Notes: generated by a model not told the origin, from the letters alone. Shown: positions 8,125 to 17,792, counted from the stretch's first letter. The stretch: 64,000 nucleotides of DNA from Sphingobium cupriresistens (GCF_004152865.1 NZ_SEOO01000008.1:1-64000); one strand, 5' to 3'. Numbers and translations are program-made.

Positions 8125-9297
8125 TTGTCAGACATCGTTATCACCGCCGCCAAGCGCACCGCCGTCGGCAGCTTCATGGGCGCTTTCGGCTCGACCCCTG
8201 CGCACGAACTTGGCCGCCAGGCGATCATCGCCGCGCTCGCGCAGGCGGGCGTCGCGCCCGATGAAGTGGACGAAGTGATCCTGGGCCAGGTATTGGCCGC
8301 CGGCCAGGGCCAGAACCCCGCGCGTCAGGCCGCCGTCAACGCCGGCATCCCGGTCGAACGCACCGCCATCGGCCTCAACCAGCTATGCGGTTCGGGCCTG
8401 CGCGCCGTCGCGCTCGCGGCGCAGGCGATCCGCGCCGGCGACGCCAACATCATGGTCGCGGGCGGCCAGGAAAGCATGTCGCTCGCTCCCCATGCGCAAT
8501 ATCTGCGCGCCGGCAGCAAGATGGGCAATGTCAGCCTCATTGACACGATGATCCATGACGGCCTGACCGACGCCTTCAACAATTATCATATGGGCATCAC
8601 GGCCGAAAATCTGGCCGAGAAATATCAGATCAGCCGCGAAGCGCAGGATATCTTCGCCGTCGCCAGCCAGAACAAGGCCGAAGCCGCACGCGCATCGGGC
8701 CGCTTCGCCGACGAAATCGTGCCGGTTACGATCAAGGGGCGCAAGGGCGACACCATCGTCGATGCCGACGAATATATCCGCGCCGGCGCCACCATCGAGG
8801 CGATGGAAAAGCTCAAGCCCGCCTTCAAGAAGGACGGCACCGTCACCGCCGCCAACGCCAGCGGCCTCAATGACGGCGCCGCCGCGCTGGTGCTGATGAC
8901 CGCCGATGCCGCCGCCAAGCGCGGCGCGACCATCCTGGGTCGCATCGCCGGCTTCGCTACCTGCGGCGTCGATCCGGCGATCATGGGGATCGGCCCCGCC
9001 CCGGCCAGCCGCAAGGCGCTGGAAAAGGCCGGCTGGTCGGTCGCGGACCTCGACCTGATCGAAGCCAATGAAGCCTTCGCCGCGCAGGCTCTGTCGGTCG
9101 GCCAGGAACTGGGCTGGGACGCCGAGAAGGTCAACGTCAATGGCGGCGCGATCGCCATCGGCCACCCGATCGGCGCGTCGGGCGCGCGCGTGCTGACCAC
9201 TCTTCTCTACGAAATGGCCAAGCGCGACGCCAAGAAGGGCCTCGCCACCCTGTGCATCGGCGGCGGCATGGGCGTCGCCATGTGCATCGAACGCTGA
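8125..9297 (+). CDS. phaA: Acetyl-CoA C-acetyltransferase (thiolase)
   Basis: A 390-residue thiolase that condenses two acetyl-CoA into acetoacetyl-CoA, the first step of PHB synthesis, or acts in beta-oxidation. Acyl-enzyme Cys88 is in NQLCGSGLR. The C-terminal His is in [10 protein letters not shown] and the second catalytic Cys is in LCIGGGMG. It starts with TTG at 8125, supported by GAGGA 9 bp upstream and by the exact family length; no ATG is near. It is 47 bp downstream of phaC and probably co-transcribed. No phaB reductase follows. Confidence 0.93.
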   Translation: MSDIVITAAKRTAVGSFMGAFGSTPAHELGRQAIIAALAQAGVAPDEVDEVILGQVLAAGQGQNPARQAAVNAGIPVERTAIGLNQLCGSGLRAVALAAQAIRAGDANIMVAGGQESMSLAPHAQYLRAGSKMGNVSLIDTMIHDGLTDAFNNYHMGITAENLAEKYQISREAQDIFAVASQNKAEAARASGRFADEIVPVTIKGRKGDTIVDADEYIRAGATIEAMEKLKPAFKKDGTVTAANASGLNDGAAALVLMTADAAAKRGATILGRIAGFATCGVDPAIMGIGPAPASRKALEKAGWSVADLDLIEANEAFAAQALSVGQELGWDAEKVNVNGGAIAIGHPIGASGARVLTTLLYEMAKRDAKKGLATLCIGGGMGVAMCIER

Positions 9298-9311
9298 TCG
9301 CCTGACCTGCC

Positions 9312-9354
9312 AAAAAAAGGCGGTCGCTCCCACCAGAGCGGCCGCCTTTTTTTT
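9312..9354 (+). terminator. Rho-independent terminator after phaA
   Basis: An A-tract, then stem AGGCGGTCGCTC/GAGCGGCCGCCT with a 6-nt loop, then eight T. The A- and T-tracts make it bidirectional, so it also ends the convergent DUF2256 gene. Confidence 0.9.
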
Positions 9355-9358
9355 CATG

Positions 9359-9508
9359 TCAGCCATTCTTCGCGCCGGCTCGACACAGATCGGAACAATA
9401 GACGACATTGTCCCAATCGCGCTCCCACTTCTTACGCCAGGCAAAGGGGCGCTGACACACAGGGCACATCTTGGTCGGCAGATCGCGTTTGGCAACTCCG
9501 CGTGGCAT
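9359..9508 (-). CDS. DUF2256 small zinc-binding protein
   Basis: A 49-residue protein with paired cysteines, CPVC near 15-18 and CSDLC near 38-42, and the [16 protein letters not shown] pattern typical of DUF2256 (often noted beside cryptochrome genes). Four Cys suggest one zinc ion. Its function is unknown. It is convergent with phaA across the shared terminator. Confidence 0.8.
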   Translation of the reverse strand: MPRGVAKRDLPTKMCPVCQRPFAWRKKWERDWDNVVYCSDLCRAGAKNG

Positions 9509-9546
9509 ATGGTTCGTTCCCTTGGAGCCTTATGGCTTTACATTCA

Positions 9547-9622
9547 CCCGTTCGCTTCGAGCGAAGTCGAGAAGCCTGTAGCGCCATACCCACGTTGCTC
9601 GACTTCGCTCGAAACGAACGGA
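9547..9622. repeat. Large palindromic intergenic repeat
   Basis: Left arm at 9549-9574 (CGTTCGCTTCGAGCGAAGTC, then GAGAAG) is matched by an inverted right arm at 9596-9621 (GCTCGACTTCGCTCGAAACG, then AACGG). Each arm also contains its own small palindrome TTCGAGCGAA. It is related to the copies at 4350, 52388 and 60886. Confidence 0.75.
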
Positions 9623-9694
9623 ACAAGATGGTTCGACATAACGCCGTCAAGGCCTAGGTGCTGTCTGCATTTAGAGGATTCCGTTTGCTGATGA

Positions 9695-9874
9695 GTTCTC
9701 TTCAAGGTCGTCGATGCGATCGGCCTGCCGCTGCGAATCCATCCAACATCGGGGCAATATGGCGATTGCCCACAGTCCGAGGCGCTCCTGTCCGGTTTGC
9801 AGGTTGGCCATGTCATTGCCAATGACCTCGGTGCAACCGCATGCGTCGCGGGTCCATGCACTACATCATTATGA
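9695..9874 (+). pseudogene. IS5-family transposase remnant
   Basis: Frame +2 reads KVVDAIGLPLRIHPTSGQ, then YGDCPQSEALLSGL and a stop at 9872-9874. This matches the DDE transposase block of IS5-type elements (VDA-G-P-R---T-GQ-D---AEALL--L). Upstream in frame are stop codons at 9689-9694, and the expected C-terminal half is not intact. It is a decayed insertion-sequence fragment. Confidence 0.6.
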
Positions 9875-10020
9875 ACCCCGGTGGCGCACTCTGCCTCCAT
9901 AACGGCGGCCTGTTGCCGCCGCCGGGGGCGGTGCGTACCGGGGCTGGCGGCCTGCCGACGATGCCGGACTGGACGCCGGGCGAGGAGGGCGCGCGCCAAT
10001 GTTGCGAATTTTGTCGATGA
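9856..10020 (+). CDS. Possible 54-residue hypothetical protein
   Basis: An uninterrupted ORF with a Gly/Pro-rich middle and a C-terminal CCEFC motif. It overlaps the end of the transposase remnant in another frame and has no clear ribosome site. It may be a chance ORF in decayed IS sequence. Confidence 0.25.
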   Translation: MHYIIMNPGGALCLHNGGLLPPPGAVRTGAGGLPTMPDWTPGEEGARQCCEFCR

Positions 10021-10328
10021 GGCCAGCTATTATCCGACCGCCCGCAACCTGCCCACGATCGAGGGGACGTCGCGATAACCTTGCCCGGCTGGATGAAAGT
10101 CTGCGCGATATGCGTGCTGGTAGCGGACCGCGACCCTCGCGGTGATCTCTGACACCGACGGTCTCTCTGCGGCAAAACGCCGTATGTCAGCGAATGGCGC
10201 ATCACATTATAAGCCGCGCCAGTTGACGTCCATACGCTTAAACTCCCATTCAGACGGAAAGCCATAAAGGCGCATGAGCGGCAGAAAGGCCCAAGCCCCG
10301 CCGTTTCATCTTTCAAGGGAAACTTTTC
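10021..10328. other. Non-coding stretch, probably decayed
   Basis: No convincing gene on either strand. A short minus-strand open stretch (about 10214-10300) ends in EFKRMDVNWRGL and could be the tail of an old coding sequence, but it has an in-frame stop upstream and no start signal. The cytochrome c promoter presumably lies near the right end. Confidence 0.4.
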
Positions 10329-10712
10329 ATGCCGCTTGCGATCGTATCGAGACTGTTCGTCCTGACTGCCCTGTGCGCAGCCAGTTCCCCTGCAATCGCG
10401 CAGGCGGGCGATCCGGTCAAAGGGAAGACGGTGTTCGCACGCTGCGCGCTATGCCATGATGTGAAGGCAGGGCCGAAGAAGATGGGTCCGTCGCTCGCCG
10501 GGATATTCGGCCGCACGTCGGGCACCATGGCGGGCTTCACCTATTCGCCCGCGATGCAAAAGGCGAAGATTCGCTGGGACGCCAAGAGCATCGATACCTT
10601 CCTGACCAAGCCGAGCGGACTGGTGCCGGGCAACCGCATGGCCTTTGCCGGCGTGCCCAACCCGGTCGACCGCGCCAACCTGATCGCCTATTTGAAGGCC
10701 GAAGCCAAGTAA
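10329..10712 (+). CDS. Periplasmic class I cytochrome c
   Basis: A 127-residue secreted monohaem cytochrome c. A signal peptide of about 25 residues ends at AIAQA. The haem site is CALCH (Cys39, Cys42, His43). The distal Met ligand is in PGNRMAFAG, as in mitochondrial and cytochrome c2-type proteins. It carries electrons in the periplasm, probably to a terminal oxidase. It is a single gene convergent with the CinA-like gene. Confidence 0.9.
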   Translation: MPLAIVSRLFVLTALCAASSPAIAQAGDPVKGKTVFARCALCHDVKAGPKKMGPSLAGIFGRTSGTMAGFTYSPAMQKAKIRWDAKSIDTFLTKPSGLVPGNRMAFAGVPNPVDRANLIAYLKAEAK

Positions 10713-10719
10713 ACGACTG

Positions 10720-11493
10720 CTAGATCCCGCCCGCCGTCACGGTCCAGCCGCCGCGTTCCAGCGCGGCGCCGAGATCGGCGGCGCAGGCGTTTAGCGTCGT
10801 CGCATCGGTCGAACGAATCACGAAATTGGCGCCGGTGCGGCCTTCGCGGAAAAAGGGATAGCTGCCGATCTGGCAATCCTCATGCGCGCGTTCGGTCGAG
10901 GCAAGCAGGTCGGCGATCTCGCTTTCGGCCACCCAGCAGCCGATCGTCGCGGACAGCAGCGGCAGGCCGCCTTCCAGCGTGCCGGTCAGGCTGTCGAGCA
11001 TACCAGCGGTGATATAGGGCACGCCGGCCATGATGAAGATATTGCCATGGCGGATGCCGGGCGCGCCGGACATGTGATTTTCGATCAGGGCCGCGCCAGC
11101 AGGCACCCGCGCCATACGCAATCGCGCCTCGGTCAATCCGCCGCGGGTTTCATAATAGCCGGACAGAATGGCGCGCGCACCTTCGTGGATTTCCACCTCC
11201 ACACCCAGCGCCGCGGCAATCGCGTCCACCGTGATATCGTCATGAGTCGGGCCAATGCCGCCGGTCGTGAACAGATAATCGTTGCGCGCGCGCAGAGCGT
11301 TGACCGCCTCGACAATCGCGTCCTGCACATCGGGCACGACGCGCACTTCGCGCAGGCGAATACCCTGGACGCCCAGCCAACTGGCGACTTGGGCGATATT
11401 CTTGTCCTGGGTGCGGCCAGAAAGGATTTCGTCGCCGATCACGATCAGCGCTGCGGTCCAGATGCGGGTCGGATCGGCCATGCGCCAGCCCAT
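10720..11493 (-). CDS. CinA-like molybdopterin-binding domain protein
   Basis: A 257-residue protein with the MoaB/MogA-like (competence/damage-inducible CinA N-terminal) fold. Motifs are GDEILSGRTQDKN near the N-terminus, FTTGGIGPTHDD around 80 and GAPGIRHGNIFIMAGVP around 150. It lacks the C-terminal nicotinamide-nucleotide amidase domain of full-length CinA, so a role in NMN recycling is not indicated. ATG 11493 has GGGGCAGG upstream; ATG 11481 is an alternative. It is divergent from map. Confidence 0.85.
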   Translation of the reverse strand: MGWRMADPTRIWTAALIVIGDEILSGRTQDKNIAQVASWLGVQGIRLREVRVVPDVQDAIVEAVNALRARNDYLFTTGGIGPTHDDITVDAIAAALGVEVEIHEGARAILSGYYETRGGLTEARLRMARVPAGAALIENHMSGAPGIRHGNIFIMAGVPYITAGMLDSLTGTLEGGLPLLSATIGCWVAESEIADLLASTERAHEDCQIGSYPFFREGRTGANFVIRSTDATTLNACAADLGAALERGGWTVTAGGI

Positions 11494-11561
11494 AGCCTGC
11501 CCCGGACGCCCTGCCTAGTCGCCCTCTCGCATTATGCCGCTATTACGCCTATAAATAGGGC

Positions 11562-12392
11562 ATGACCGACTATATGACGATGACGGCCGATGCGCCGATT
11601 TCCCGCTCCGCTGCGATCAAACTGTATGACGAATCCGGTTTCGCCGGTATGCGCAAGGCCGGGCGGCTCGCCGCAGAGATATTGGACGCGCTCGTGCCGC
11701 ATGTCGTGCCGGGCGTCACCACCGGCGAACTGGACGACATCGTGCGCCGCATGTCGCTGGACGGCGGCGGGGTGCCCGCGACCCTGGGGTATCGCGGCTA
11801 TACCCATAGCTGCTGCATCTCGCTCAATAATGTGATCTGCCATGGCATTCCGGGCGACCATCGACTGAAGGACGGCGATATCCTGAATATCGACGTCACA
11901 CCGCTGGTCGATGGCTGGCATGGCGACACCAGCCGCATGTTCATAGTCGGCGACGCCGCGATCAAGGCGCGGCGGCTGGTCGAAGTCACCTATGAATGTC
12001 TGATGCTGGGCATCGAGCAGGCCAAGCCCGGCAATCATCTGGGCGACATTGGCTATGTGATCCAGCGGCACGCCGAAAAGCACCGATATGGCGTAGTGCG
12101 CGATTTTTGCGGCCATGGCCTGGGCCGAGTGTTTCATGACAGCCCCGAAGTCGTCCATGTCGGCCGTCCCGGCACCGGCCCTGAACTGCGCCCCGGCATG
12201 TTCTTCACGATCGAGCCGATGATCAACATCGGGAAGCCCGGCGTGAAGATGATGGACGATGGTTGGACCGCGGTGACGCGCGACCGGACTCTGTCGGCCC
12301 AATTCGAACATAGCATCGGCATCACCGAAACAGGCTGCGAGATATTCACCAAGAGCCCTGCGGGCCTGGACTGTCCGCCTTACGCGCTCTGA
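11562..12392 (+). CDS. map: Methionine aminopeptidase, type I
   Basis: A 276-residue metalloprotease that removes the initiator Met from nascent proteins. The five metal ligands appear in order: Asp in NIDVT, Asp in GDTSRMF, His in GHGLGRVFH, Glu in FTIEPM and Glu in SAQFEHS. The substrate His is in CHGIPG. The N-terminal extension of about 25 residues is modest and no SH3 or zinc-finger extension is present (type Ia). A monocistronic gene. Confidence 0.95.
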   Translation: MTDYMTMTADAPISRSAAIKLYDESGFAGMRKAGRLAAEILDALVPHVVPGVTTGELDDIVRRMSLDGGGVPATLGYRGYTHSCCISLNNVICHGIPGDHRLKDGDILNIDVTPLVDGWHGDTSRMFIVGDAAIKARRLVEVTYECLMLGIEQAKPGNHLGDIGYVIQRHAEKHRYGVVRDFCGHGLGRVFHDSPEVVHVGRPGTGPELRPGMFFTIEPMINIGKPGVKMMDDGWTAVTRDRTLSAQFEHSIGITETGCEIFTKSPAGLDCPPYAL

Positions 12393-12504
12393 CGATCGGA
12401 ACACTGCCCAAAAAACGGGCAGAGAGTTATGATATTGCCCTGAATCCGGGCAATATGGACAAAGATTGCTGCATCGCCGAAAGCATGTCCTAGCGATTCG
12501 CCAC

Positions 12505-12521
12505 TTGGCACGGTAATTGAT
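12505..12521 (+). promoter_or_regulatory. Sigma-54 promoter for glnB-glnA
   Basis: TTGGCACG-GTAA-TTGAT has the -24 TGGCAC and -12 TTG elements at canonical spacing (consensus YTGGCACG-N4-TTGCW, mismatch in the last bases). The start would be near 12533, about 100 bp before glnB. It implies NtrC/RpoN control by nitrogen status. Confidence 0.75.
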
Positions 12522-12557
12522 TGTTAAGGGGAACGGCGCCGGCCTTGGGGGGCATGA

Positions 12558-12974
<417 letters not shown>

Positions 12975-13015
12975 TTTAACCAATTTTCGCCGAGCCGGGC
13001 GGGAACAGACTTCAA

Positions 13016-13034
13016 CTGCCCCTTCGGGGGGGTA
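13016..13034 (+). terminator. Weak hairpin between glnB and glnA
   Basis: CCCC-TTCG-GGGG with the very stable UUCG-type tetraloop, then GGGTATTTTT. This short stem could partly terminate transcription or set the glnB:glnA ratio. Confidence 0.4.
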
Positions 13035-13058
13035 TTTTTGAGAGAAGGGCAAAAGCAC

Positions 13059-14471
13059 ATGGCCAATACGCCAAAAGACATCCTGAAGATGATCGAAGAA
13101 AAGGAGATCGAATGGGTCGATGTCCGCTTCACCGATACGAAGGGCGCCTGGCACCATCTGACCATGTGCGCAGGCGTGATCGGCGAAGATGAACTGACCG
13201 ATGGCCTGATGTTCGACGGCTCCTCGATCGAGGGCTGGAAGGAAATCAACGAATCGGACATGATCCTGAAGCCGGATCTGGACGCGGTCTATGTCGATCC
13301 GTTCAGCGCCACGCCGATGCTGATCCTGGTTTGCGACATCGTCGAACCCGAAGATGGCTCGCTTTATGCCCGCGACCCGCGCTCGACTGCCAAGCGCGCC
13401 GAAGCCTTCCTCAAGACCACCGGCCTTGGCGATACTGTCTATATCGGCCCGGAACCCGAATTCTTCATGTTCGACGACGTGAAGTTCGAGAACAGCTACA
13501 ACTCCAGTTCGTACAAGCTGGACGACGTTGAACTGCCAACCAACTCGAACACCACTTATGAAGGCGGCAATATGGGCCACCGCCCGCGCGCCAAGGGTGG
13601 TTACTTCCCGGTCGGCCCTGTCGATGTCACCACCGACATCCGCGCCGAAATGGTGTCCACCCTGCTGGAAATGGGTCTGCCCATGGACAAGCATCACCAT
13701 GAAGTCGCGGGTAGCCAGCACGAGTTGGGCCTGACTTTCGGCAAGCTGGTCGAAACCTGCGACCGCATCCAGATCTACAAATATGTCGTGAAAATGGTCG
13801 CCCAGGCCTATGGCAAGACCGCGACCTTCATGCCCAAGCCGATCAAGGCCGACAATGGTTCGGGGATGCACACCCACATCTCGATCTGGAACGAAGGCAA
13901 GAACACCTTCGCCGGTGACGGCTACGCCGGCCTGTCGGAAACCTGCCTGTTCTTCATCGGCGGCGTCATCAAGCACGCCAAGGCGATCAACGCCTTCACA
14001 AATCCGACAACCAACAGCTACAAGCGCCTGGTGCCCGGTTTCGAAGCCCCTGTGCTGCTCGCCTATTCGGCGCGCAACCGTTCGGCATCGTGCCGCATCC
14101 CCTATGGCGCCGGCACCAAGGCGAAGCGCGTCGAATTCCGCTTCCCCGATCCGCTCGCCAACAGCTATCTCGCCACCTCGGCGCTGCTGATGGCCGGCAT
14201 CGACGGGATCGAGAACAAGATCCACCCCGGCGGTCCGATGGACAAGAATCTGTACGACCTGCCGCCCGCCGAACTGAGCCAGGTGCCGACCGTCTGCGGT
14301 TCGCTGCGTGAAGCGCTGGACAGCCTCGCTGCCGACCACGATTTCCTGCTCAAGGGCGGCGTGTTCACCAAGGACCAGATCGATGCCTATATCGAACTGA
14401 AATGGCCTGAGGTATATGCCTGGGAAATGGCGCCGTCGCCGGTCGAATTCGACATGTACTATAGCGGCTGA
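13059..14471 (+). CDS. glnA: Glutamine synthetase type I
   Basis: A 470-residue dodecameric enzyme making glutamine from glutamate, ammonia and ATP. Visible motifs are the beta-grasp FDGSSIEGW, the metal/ATP segments [10 protein letters not shown] and [27 protein letters not shown], and the adenylylation site Tyr399 in NLYDLPP, indicating control by GlnE. ATG 13059 (MANTPKDIL) is chosen over the upstream in-frame TTG. It is co-transcribed with glnB. Confidence 0.97.
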   Translation: MANTPKDILKMIEEKEIEWVDVRFTDTKGAWHHLTMCAGVIGEDELTDGLMFDGSSIEGWKEINESDMILKPDLDAVYVDPFSATPMLILVCDIVEPEDGSLYARDPRSTAKRAEAFLKTTGLGDTVYIGPEPEFFMFDDVKFENSYNSSSYKLDDVELPTNSNTTYEGGNMGHRPRAKGGYFPVGPVDVTTDIRAEMVSTLLEMGLPMDKHHHEVAGSQHELGLTFGKLVETCDRIQIYKYVVKMVAQAYGKTATFMPKPIKADNGSGMHTHISIWNEGKNTFAGDGYAGLSETCLFFIGGVIKHAKAINAFTNPTTNSYKRLVPGFEAPVLLAYSARNRSASCRIPYGAGTKAKRVEFRFPDPLANSYLATSALLMAGIDGIENKIHPGGPMDKNLYDLPPAELSQVPTVCGSLREALDSLAADHDFLLKGGVFTKDQIDAYIELKWPEVYAWEMAPSPVEFDMYYSG

Positions 14472-14493
14472 TCCTTTCAGCGCTGTTTTTGGG

Positions 14494-14530
14494 AAAAAGG
14501 CCCGGTCGCGACAAGCGGCCAGGCCTTTTC
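14494..14530 (+). terminator. Terminator after glnA
   Basis: AAAAAGGCC at 14494-14502 pairs with GGCCTTTT at 14522-14529, with an inner GGTCGC/GCGGCC helix, followed by CCTTT. Confidence 0.7.
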
Positions 14531-14560
14531 CTTTATGAGCGATGCGCCCAAATAGGGCGC

Positions 14561-15622
14561 ATGAACCCGCTCGCCATACTTGGCCTTGCCCACCCGATCG
14601 TCCAGGCGCCGATGGCCGGCGTGTCCACGCCGCAAATGGCGGCGGCCGTCAGCAACGCTGGCGCACTGGGATCGATCGCCGTCGGCGCCGTCGATGCCCC
14701 CGCCGGGCGCAGCATGATCGACGCGGTGCGCATGCAGACGGATCGCCCGTTCAACGTCAATCTCTTCGTCCATGCGCCCGCCAGAGCAAGGCCGGATTTG
14801 GAGCGGCGCTGGATCAGTACGCTCGCGCCGCTATTTGCCGAACATGGCGCACAGCCACCGCCAACGCTCCGCGAAATCTATCGCAGCTTTGCGGAGAACG
14901 AGGCGATGCTGGACATGCTGGTCGATACGCGGCCAGCGGTCGTCAGCTTCCATTTCGGATTACCCGACCGCCGAAAAATCGACCTTTTGAAGTCTGCGGG
15001 CTGCCTGCTGCTGGCCAGCGTGACCAACCTCGATGAAGCGCTGGCGGCCGAGGCGGCAGGCATCGATGCCGTGGTGGCGCAGGGTTTCGAAGCGGGTGGC
15101 CATCGCGGGATGTTCGATCCTGATGGGCCGGACGATAGCTTGGGCGCCGTTGCGCTGACCCGTCTGCTGATCGAACGCTCCGGCCTGCCCGTCATAGCGG
15201 CGGGCGGCATCATGGACGGTCGGGGCGTGCAGGCGGCGATCGATCTGGGGGCTGTGGCTGCGCAATTGGGCACGGCCTTCATCGCCTGCCCGGAAAGCAG
15301 CGCCGACGCGGCCTATCGCGCGGCGCTGTTCAGCCCGGCCGCGGCGCATACGGTCATGACTCGTGTCGTATCAGGACGGCCCGCCCGCTGCCTCGCCAAT
15401 CGCTTCACCGCCTGGGGGCGGCAAAGCGACCGACAGCCGCCCGATTATCCGATCGCCTATGATGCGGGCAAGGCGCTCAACCAGGCGGCAAAAACGGCCG
15501 GCGAAGGCGGTTATGGCGCGCAATGGGCCGGACAAGGCGCGCCGCTCGCCCGCGCATTGCCCGCCGCCGATCTGGTGGCGCTGTTGGTCGCGGAAATGCG
15601 ACAAGCGCGGGGCGACGGATAG
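14561..15622 (+). CDS. Nitronate monooxygenase / FMN-dependent dioxygenase
   Basis: A 353-residue TIM-barrel flavoprotein. The FMN-binding signature appears as IVQAPMAGVSTPQMAAAVSNAGALG at the N-terminus (about 11-35), AQGFEAGGHRG around 175, and PVIAAGGIMDGRGVQAAIDLGA around 215. Class I nitronate monooxygenases detoxify alkyl nitronates; substrates of individual members are often unknown. The start at MNPLAIL fits the family. It has its own transcription unit after the glnA terminator. Confidence 0.85.
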   Translation: MNPLAILGLAHPIVQAPMAGVSTPQMAAAVSNAGALGSIAVGAVDAPAGRSMIDAVRMQTDRPFNVNLFVHAPARARPDLERRWISTLAPLFAEHGAQPPPTLREIYRSFAENEAMLDMLVDTRPAVVSFHFGLPDRRKIDLLKSAGCLLLASVTNLDEALAAEAAGIDAVVAQGFEAGGHRGMFDPDGPDDSLGAVALTRLLIERSGLPVIAAGGIMDGRGVQAAIDLGAVAAQLGTAFIACPESSADAAYRAALFSPAAAHTVMTRVVSGRPARCLANRFTAWGRQSDRQPPDYPIAYDAGKALNQAAKTAGEGGYGAQWAGQGAPLARALPAADLVALLVAEMRQARGDG

Positions 15623-15665
15623 ACAGAGCAGGCGCTGAGACAGCGACTGCGACAGTTGTACGCGA

Positions 15666-16322
15666 TTATCGCGTACGATCGGGGATCGACGCACCGAACA
15701 GCAGTACGGGCTCGCCCGGCGGCGACAGGGCGATCTCGCCGCCCGATTCGGCCACCATCTGGCGTATCATCCAGGCGGCGGCGGTGCGGGAGGCCAGCCC
15801 TTCGATCGGCAGGGTGCCGGCCAGCGCGGCCCGCAGGTCCGGGTCGAGCACGACCTTGGGGCCTTCGCCGCGCACAACGATCTCGGTCAGGCCCGGCCGC
15901 TTTTCCGCGCCGATATCCAACTGCCCGCCACGCACCAGCGCGTCGCCGGCGATCAGCGCCAGGTTAAGCAAGATTTTGGCCGCCAGTTTGTCGAGCATCT
16001 GTTCTTCGACCAGCCAACCGACTTTGACCCGGCCCGTGGTCGCAAACATGCCTTCGATCGCCACCTTCGCCTCATGCGGCGGCACGGCGTCGCCAAAGCC
16101 GCCAGCGGAGCCGAAGGCGAGGCGGAAGAATTTCAGTTTGTTCGCCGAAGTGCGGGCGCTGTCGCCCAGCAGGTCCAGGCAACGCTGGCGCATTTCCGGG
16201 TCGGTTTCATCCGCCATCAGCTCCAGACCATTGTTGAGCGCGCCGACGGGGCTCAGCAGGTCATGGCACAGGCGCGAACAAAGCAGGCTGGCAAATTCGA
16301 TGCTGTCGGTCGGGTTGGTCAT
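15666..16322 (-). CDS. chpT: ChpT histidine phosphotransferase
   Basis: A 218-residue protein of the ChpT family. The phospho-acceptor is His20 in LLCSRLCHDLLSPVGAL, followed by a helical DHp-like hairpin and a degenerate ATPase-like domain. In alphaproteobacteria ChpT relays phosphate from the hybrid kinase CckA to CtrA and CpdR, controlling the cell cycle, motility and envelope genes. A single gene on the minus strand, unlinked to cckA or ctrA in this window. Confidence 0.88.
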   Translation of the reverse strand: MTNPTDSIEFASLLCSRLCHDLLSPVGALNNGLELMADETDPEMRQRCLDLLGDSARTSANKLKFFRLAFGSAGGFGDAVPPHEAKVAIEGMFATTGRVKVGWLVEEQMLDKLAAKILLNLALIAGDALVRGGQLDIGAEKRPGLTEIVVRGEGPKVVLDPDLRAALAGTLPIEGLASRTAAAWMIRQMVAESGGEIALSPPGEPVLLFGASIPDRTR

Positions 16323-16419
16323 GCGAGGTCTGGGTCACCGGATTGTGGAGGAAATAAGCGGGTCTTTGGCTAATGCGCCGCGCCGCGCGCCGATGCAAGC
16401 CCGGCTGGCCGCCTTTCGC

Positions 16420-16821
16420 TCACCGACTGTCGAGATGCATTTTGGTGAAATGGACGTTAACCGCCGTCCCCGGCCCTGCCCGCCATATAGTCGCGTCCCC
16501 CGCCCCGACGATCAGCCATAAATTTCCATCGGGCGCCGCGCAGGCCGCATCGGTCGCGGAAGGCGCGGCGATGCCCGATGGATGCGAATGATAATGGCCA
16601 ATGATCTTGGGCCCACCCGATCGCGCCGCCCGATGCGCGGCGATCAGGGTCGCTGGGTCCAGTTCGAAATGGCGCGCGGGATCGGGCGCCACATTGACCG
16701 CGGGCGCGATCGCCTCGATCCGGTCATCGGAGCCCAGCAAAAGGCCGCACACCTCATGAACATCACCGGCCGCCAGGGCCATGATCTGTTCCAACAGAAT
16801 CCTTGAAATTTCGACCCGCAT
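16420..16821 (-). CDS. M67 family (JAMM/MPN) metallopeptidase
   Basis: A 133-residue zinc isopeptidase-like protein. The JAMM motif is complete: Glu in EVCGLLLG, then HYHSHPSG (two His) followed by Ser/Asp in PSATDAACA. Bacterial M67 proteins of this size cleave Gly-type tails from ubiquitin-like sulfur carriers or act in cysteine biosynthesis. No ThiS/MoaD-like partner is adjacent, so the substrate is open. ATG 16821 is chosen. It is divergent from rluD, with the two starts only 17 bp apart. Confidence 0.85.
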   Translation of the reverse strand: MRVEISRILLEQIMALAAGDVHEVCGLLLGSDDRIEAIAPAVNVAPDPARHFELDPATLIAAHRAARSGGPKIIGHYHSHPSGIAAPSATDAACAAPDGNLWLIVGAGDATIWRAGPGTAVNVHFTKMHLDSR

Positions 16822-16838
16822 TCCTACATCCCTAGCCA

Positions 16839-17792
16839 ATGGGTCCGGGGGTTTCCATCATTGAAGCAGCCATTGGCGAAGCGCAGCAAGGCTGGCGCCT
16901 CGATCGTGCGCTGGCGGATCTGTTGCCCGATCTGTCGCGTGAGCGGTTGAAGGGGCTGATCGGCGAGGGACAGGTGCAGTCCGCCAACGTCGGCAAGATC
17001 AGCGTGTCGATGAAGGTCGCGGCCGGACAGATGTTCATCATCACCCTGCCCCCGCCGGTGCCGCTGGACACGGTGGCGCAGGATATTCCGCTCACCATCG
17101 TCCATGAGGACGCCGACCTGATCGTGATCGACAAGCCCGCGGGGTTGGTCGTCCATCCCGCCGCCGGCAATCTGGACGGCACGCTGGTCAACGCGCTGCT
17201 GCATCATTGCGAGGGGCGCCTGTCCGGTATCGGCGGATTCGCCCGGCCCGGCATCGTACATCGCATCGACAAGGATACGTCCGGTCTGCTGGTGGTCGCC
17301 AAGTCGGACAAAGCGCATGAGGGGCTGGCCCGCCAGTTCAAGGATCACAGCATCGATCGGCTTTATGCCGCTATCGTCTATGCCGTGCCCAATCCGGCGG
17401 CCGGGACGGTCGATACCTGGATCGGCCGATCCGACGCTGATCGAAAGAAGATGGCGGTTCATCGGGAAGGACGCGGCAAGCACGCCGTTACCCATTATCG
17501 CACGACACAGAGATTGCGCGACGCGGCGCTGGTGGAATGCAAGCTGGAAACCGGCCGCACGCATCAGGTTCGCGTGCATATGCACCATATCGGACACCCC
17601 TTGATCGGTGACCCGGTTTACGGTAGAGAAAGAAAAGGTTTCAAATCAATACTGGAAACACTGGGTTTCAAAAGGCAGGCATTGCACGCCAAAAGCCTGG
17701 GGTTCATACATCCGGTAACGAGCGAACGGCTTATGTTCCAAAGTGCACTGCCCACCGACATGCAGGAACTGTTAAGCCAGCTCCACGTATAG
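16839..17792 (+). CDS. rluD: Large-subunit rRNA pseudouridine synthase, RluD type
   Basis: A 317-residue RluA-family enzyme. An S4 RNA-binding domain (about 15-75) precedes the catalytic domain. The catalytic Asp is in HRIDKDTSGLLVVAK, with GRTHQVRVHMHHIGHPLIGDPVYG near the C-terminus. RluD modifies helix 69 of 23S rRNA. It lies directly upstream of rpoH, a pairing common in this group. Confidence 0.93.
   Translation: MGPGVSIIEAAIGEAQQGWRLDRALADLLPDLSRERLKGLIGEGQVQSANVGKISVSMKVAAGQMFIITLPPPVPLDTVAQDIPLTIVHEDADLIVIDKPAGLVVHPAAGNLDGTLVNALLHHCEGRLSGIGGFARPGIVHRIDKDTSGLLVVAKSDKAHEGLARQFKDHSIDRLYAAIVYAVPNPAAGTVDTWIGRSDADRKKMAVHREGRGKHAVTHYRTTQRLRDAALVECKLETGRTHQVRVHMHHIGHPLIGDPVYGRERKGFKSILETLGFKRQALHAKSLGFIHPVTSERLMFQSALPTDMQELLSQLHV

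Noticed and set aside
9861..10316. Minus-strand ORF in the decayed patch
   Set aside because: No start signal, no recognisable motif and a Ser/Arg-rich composition.
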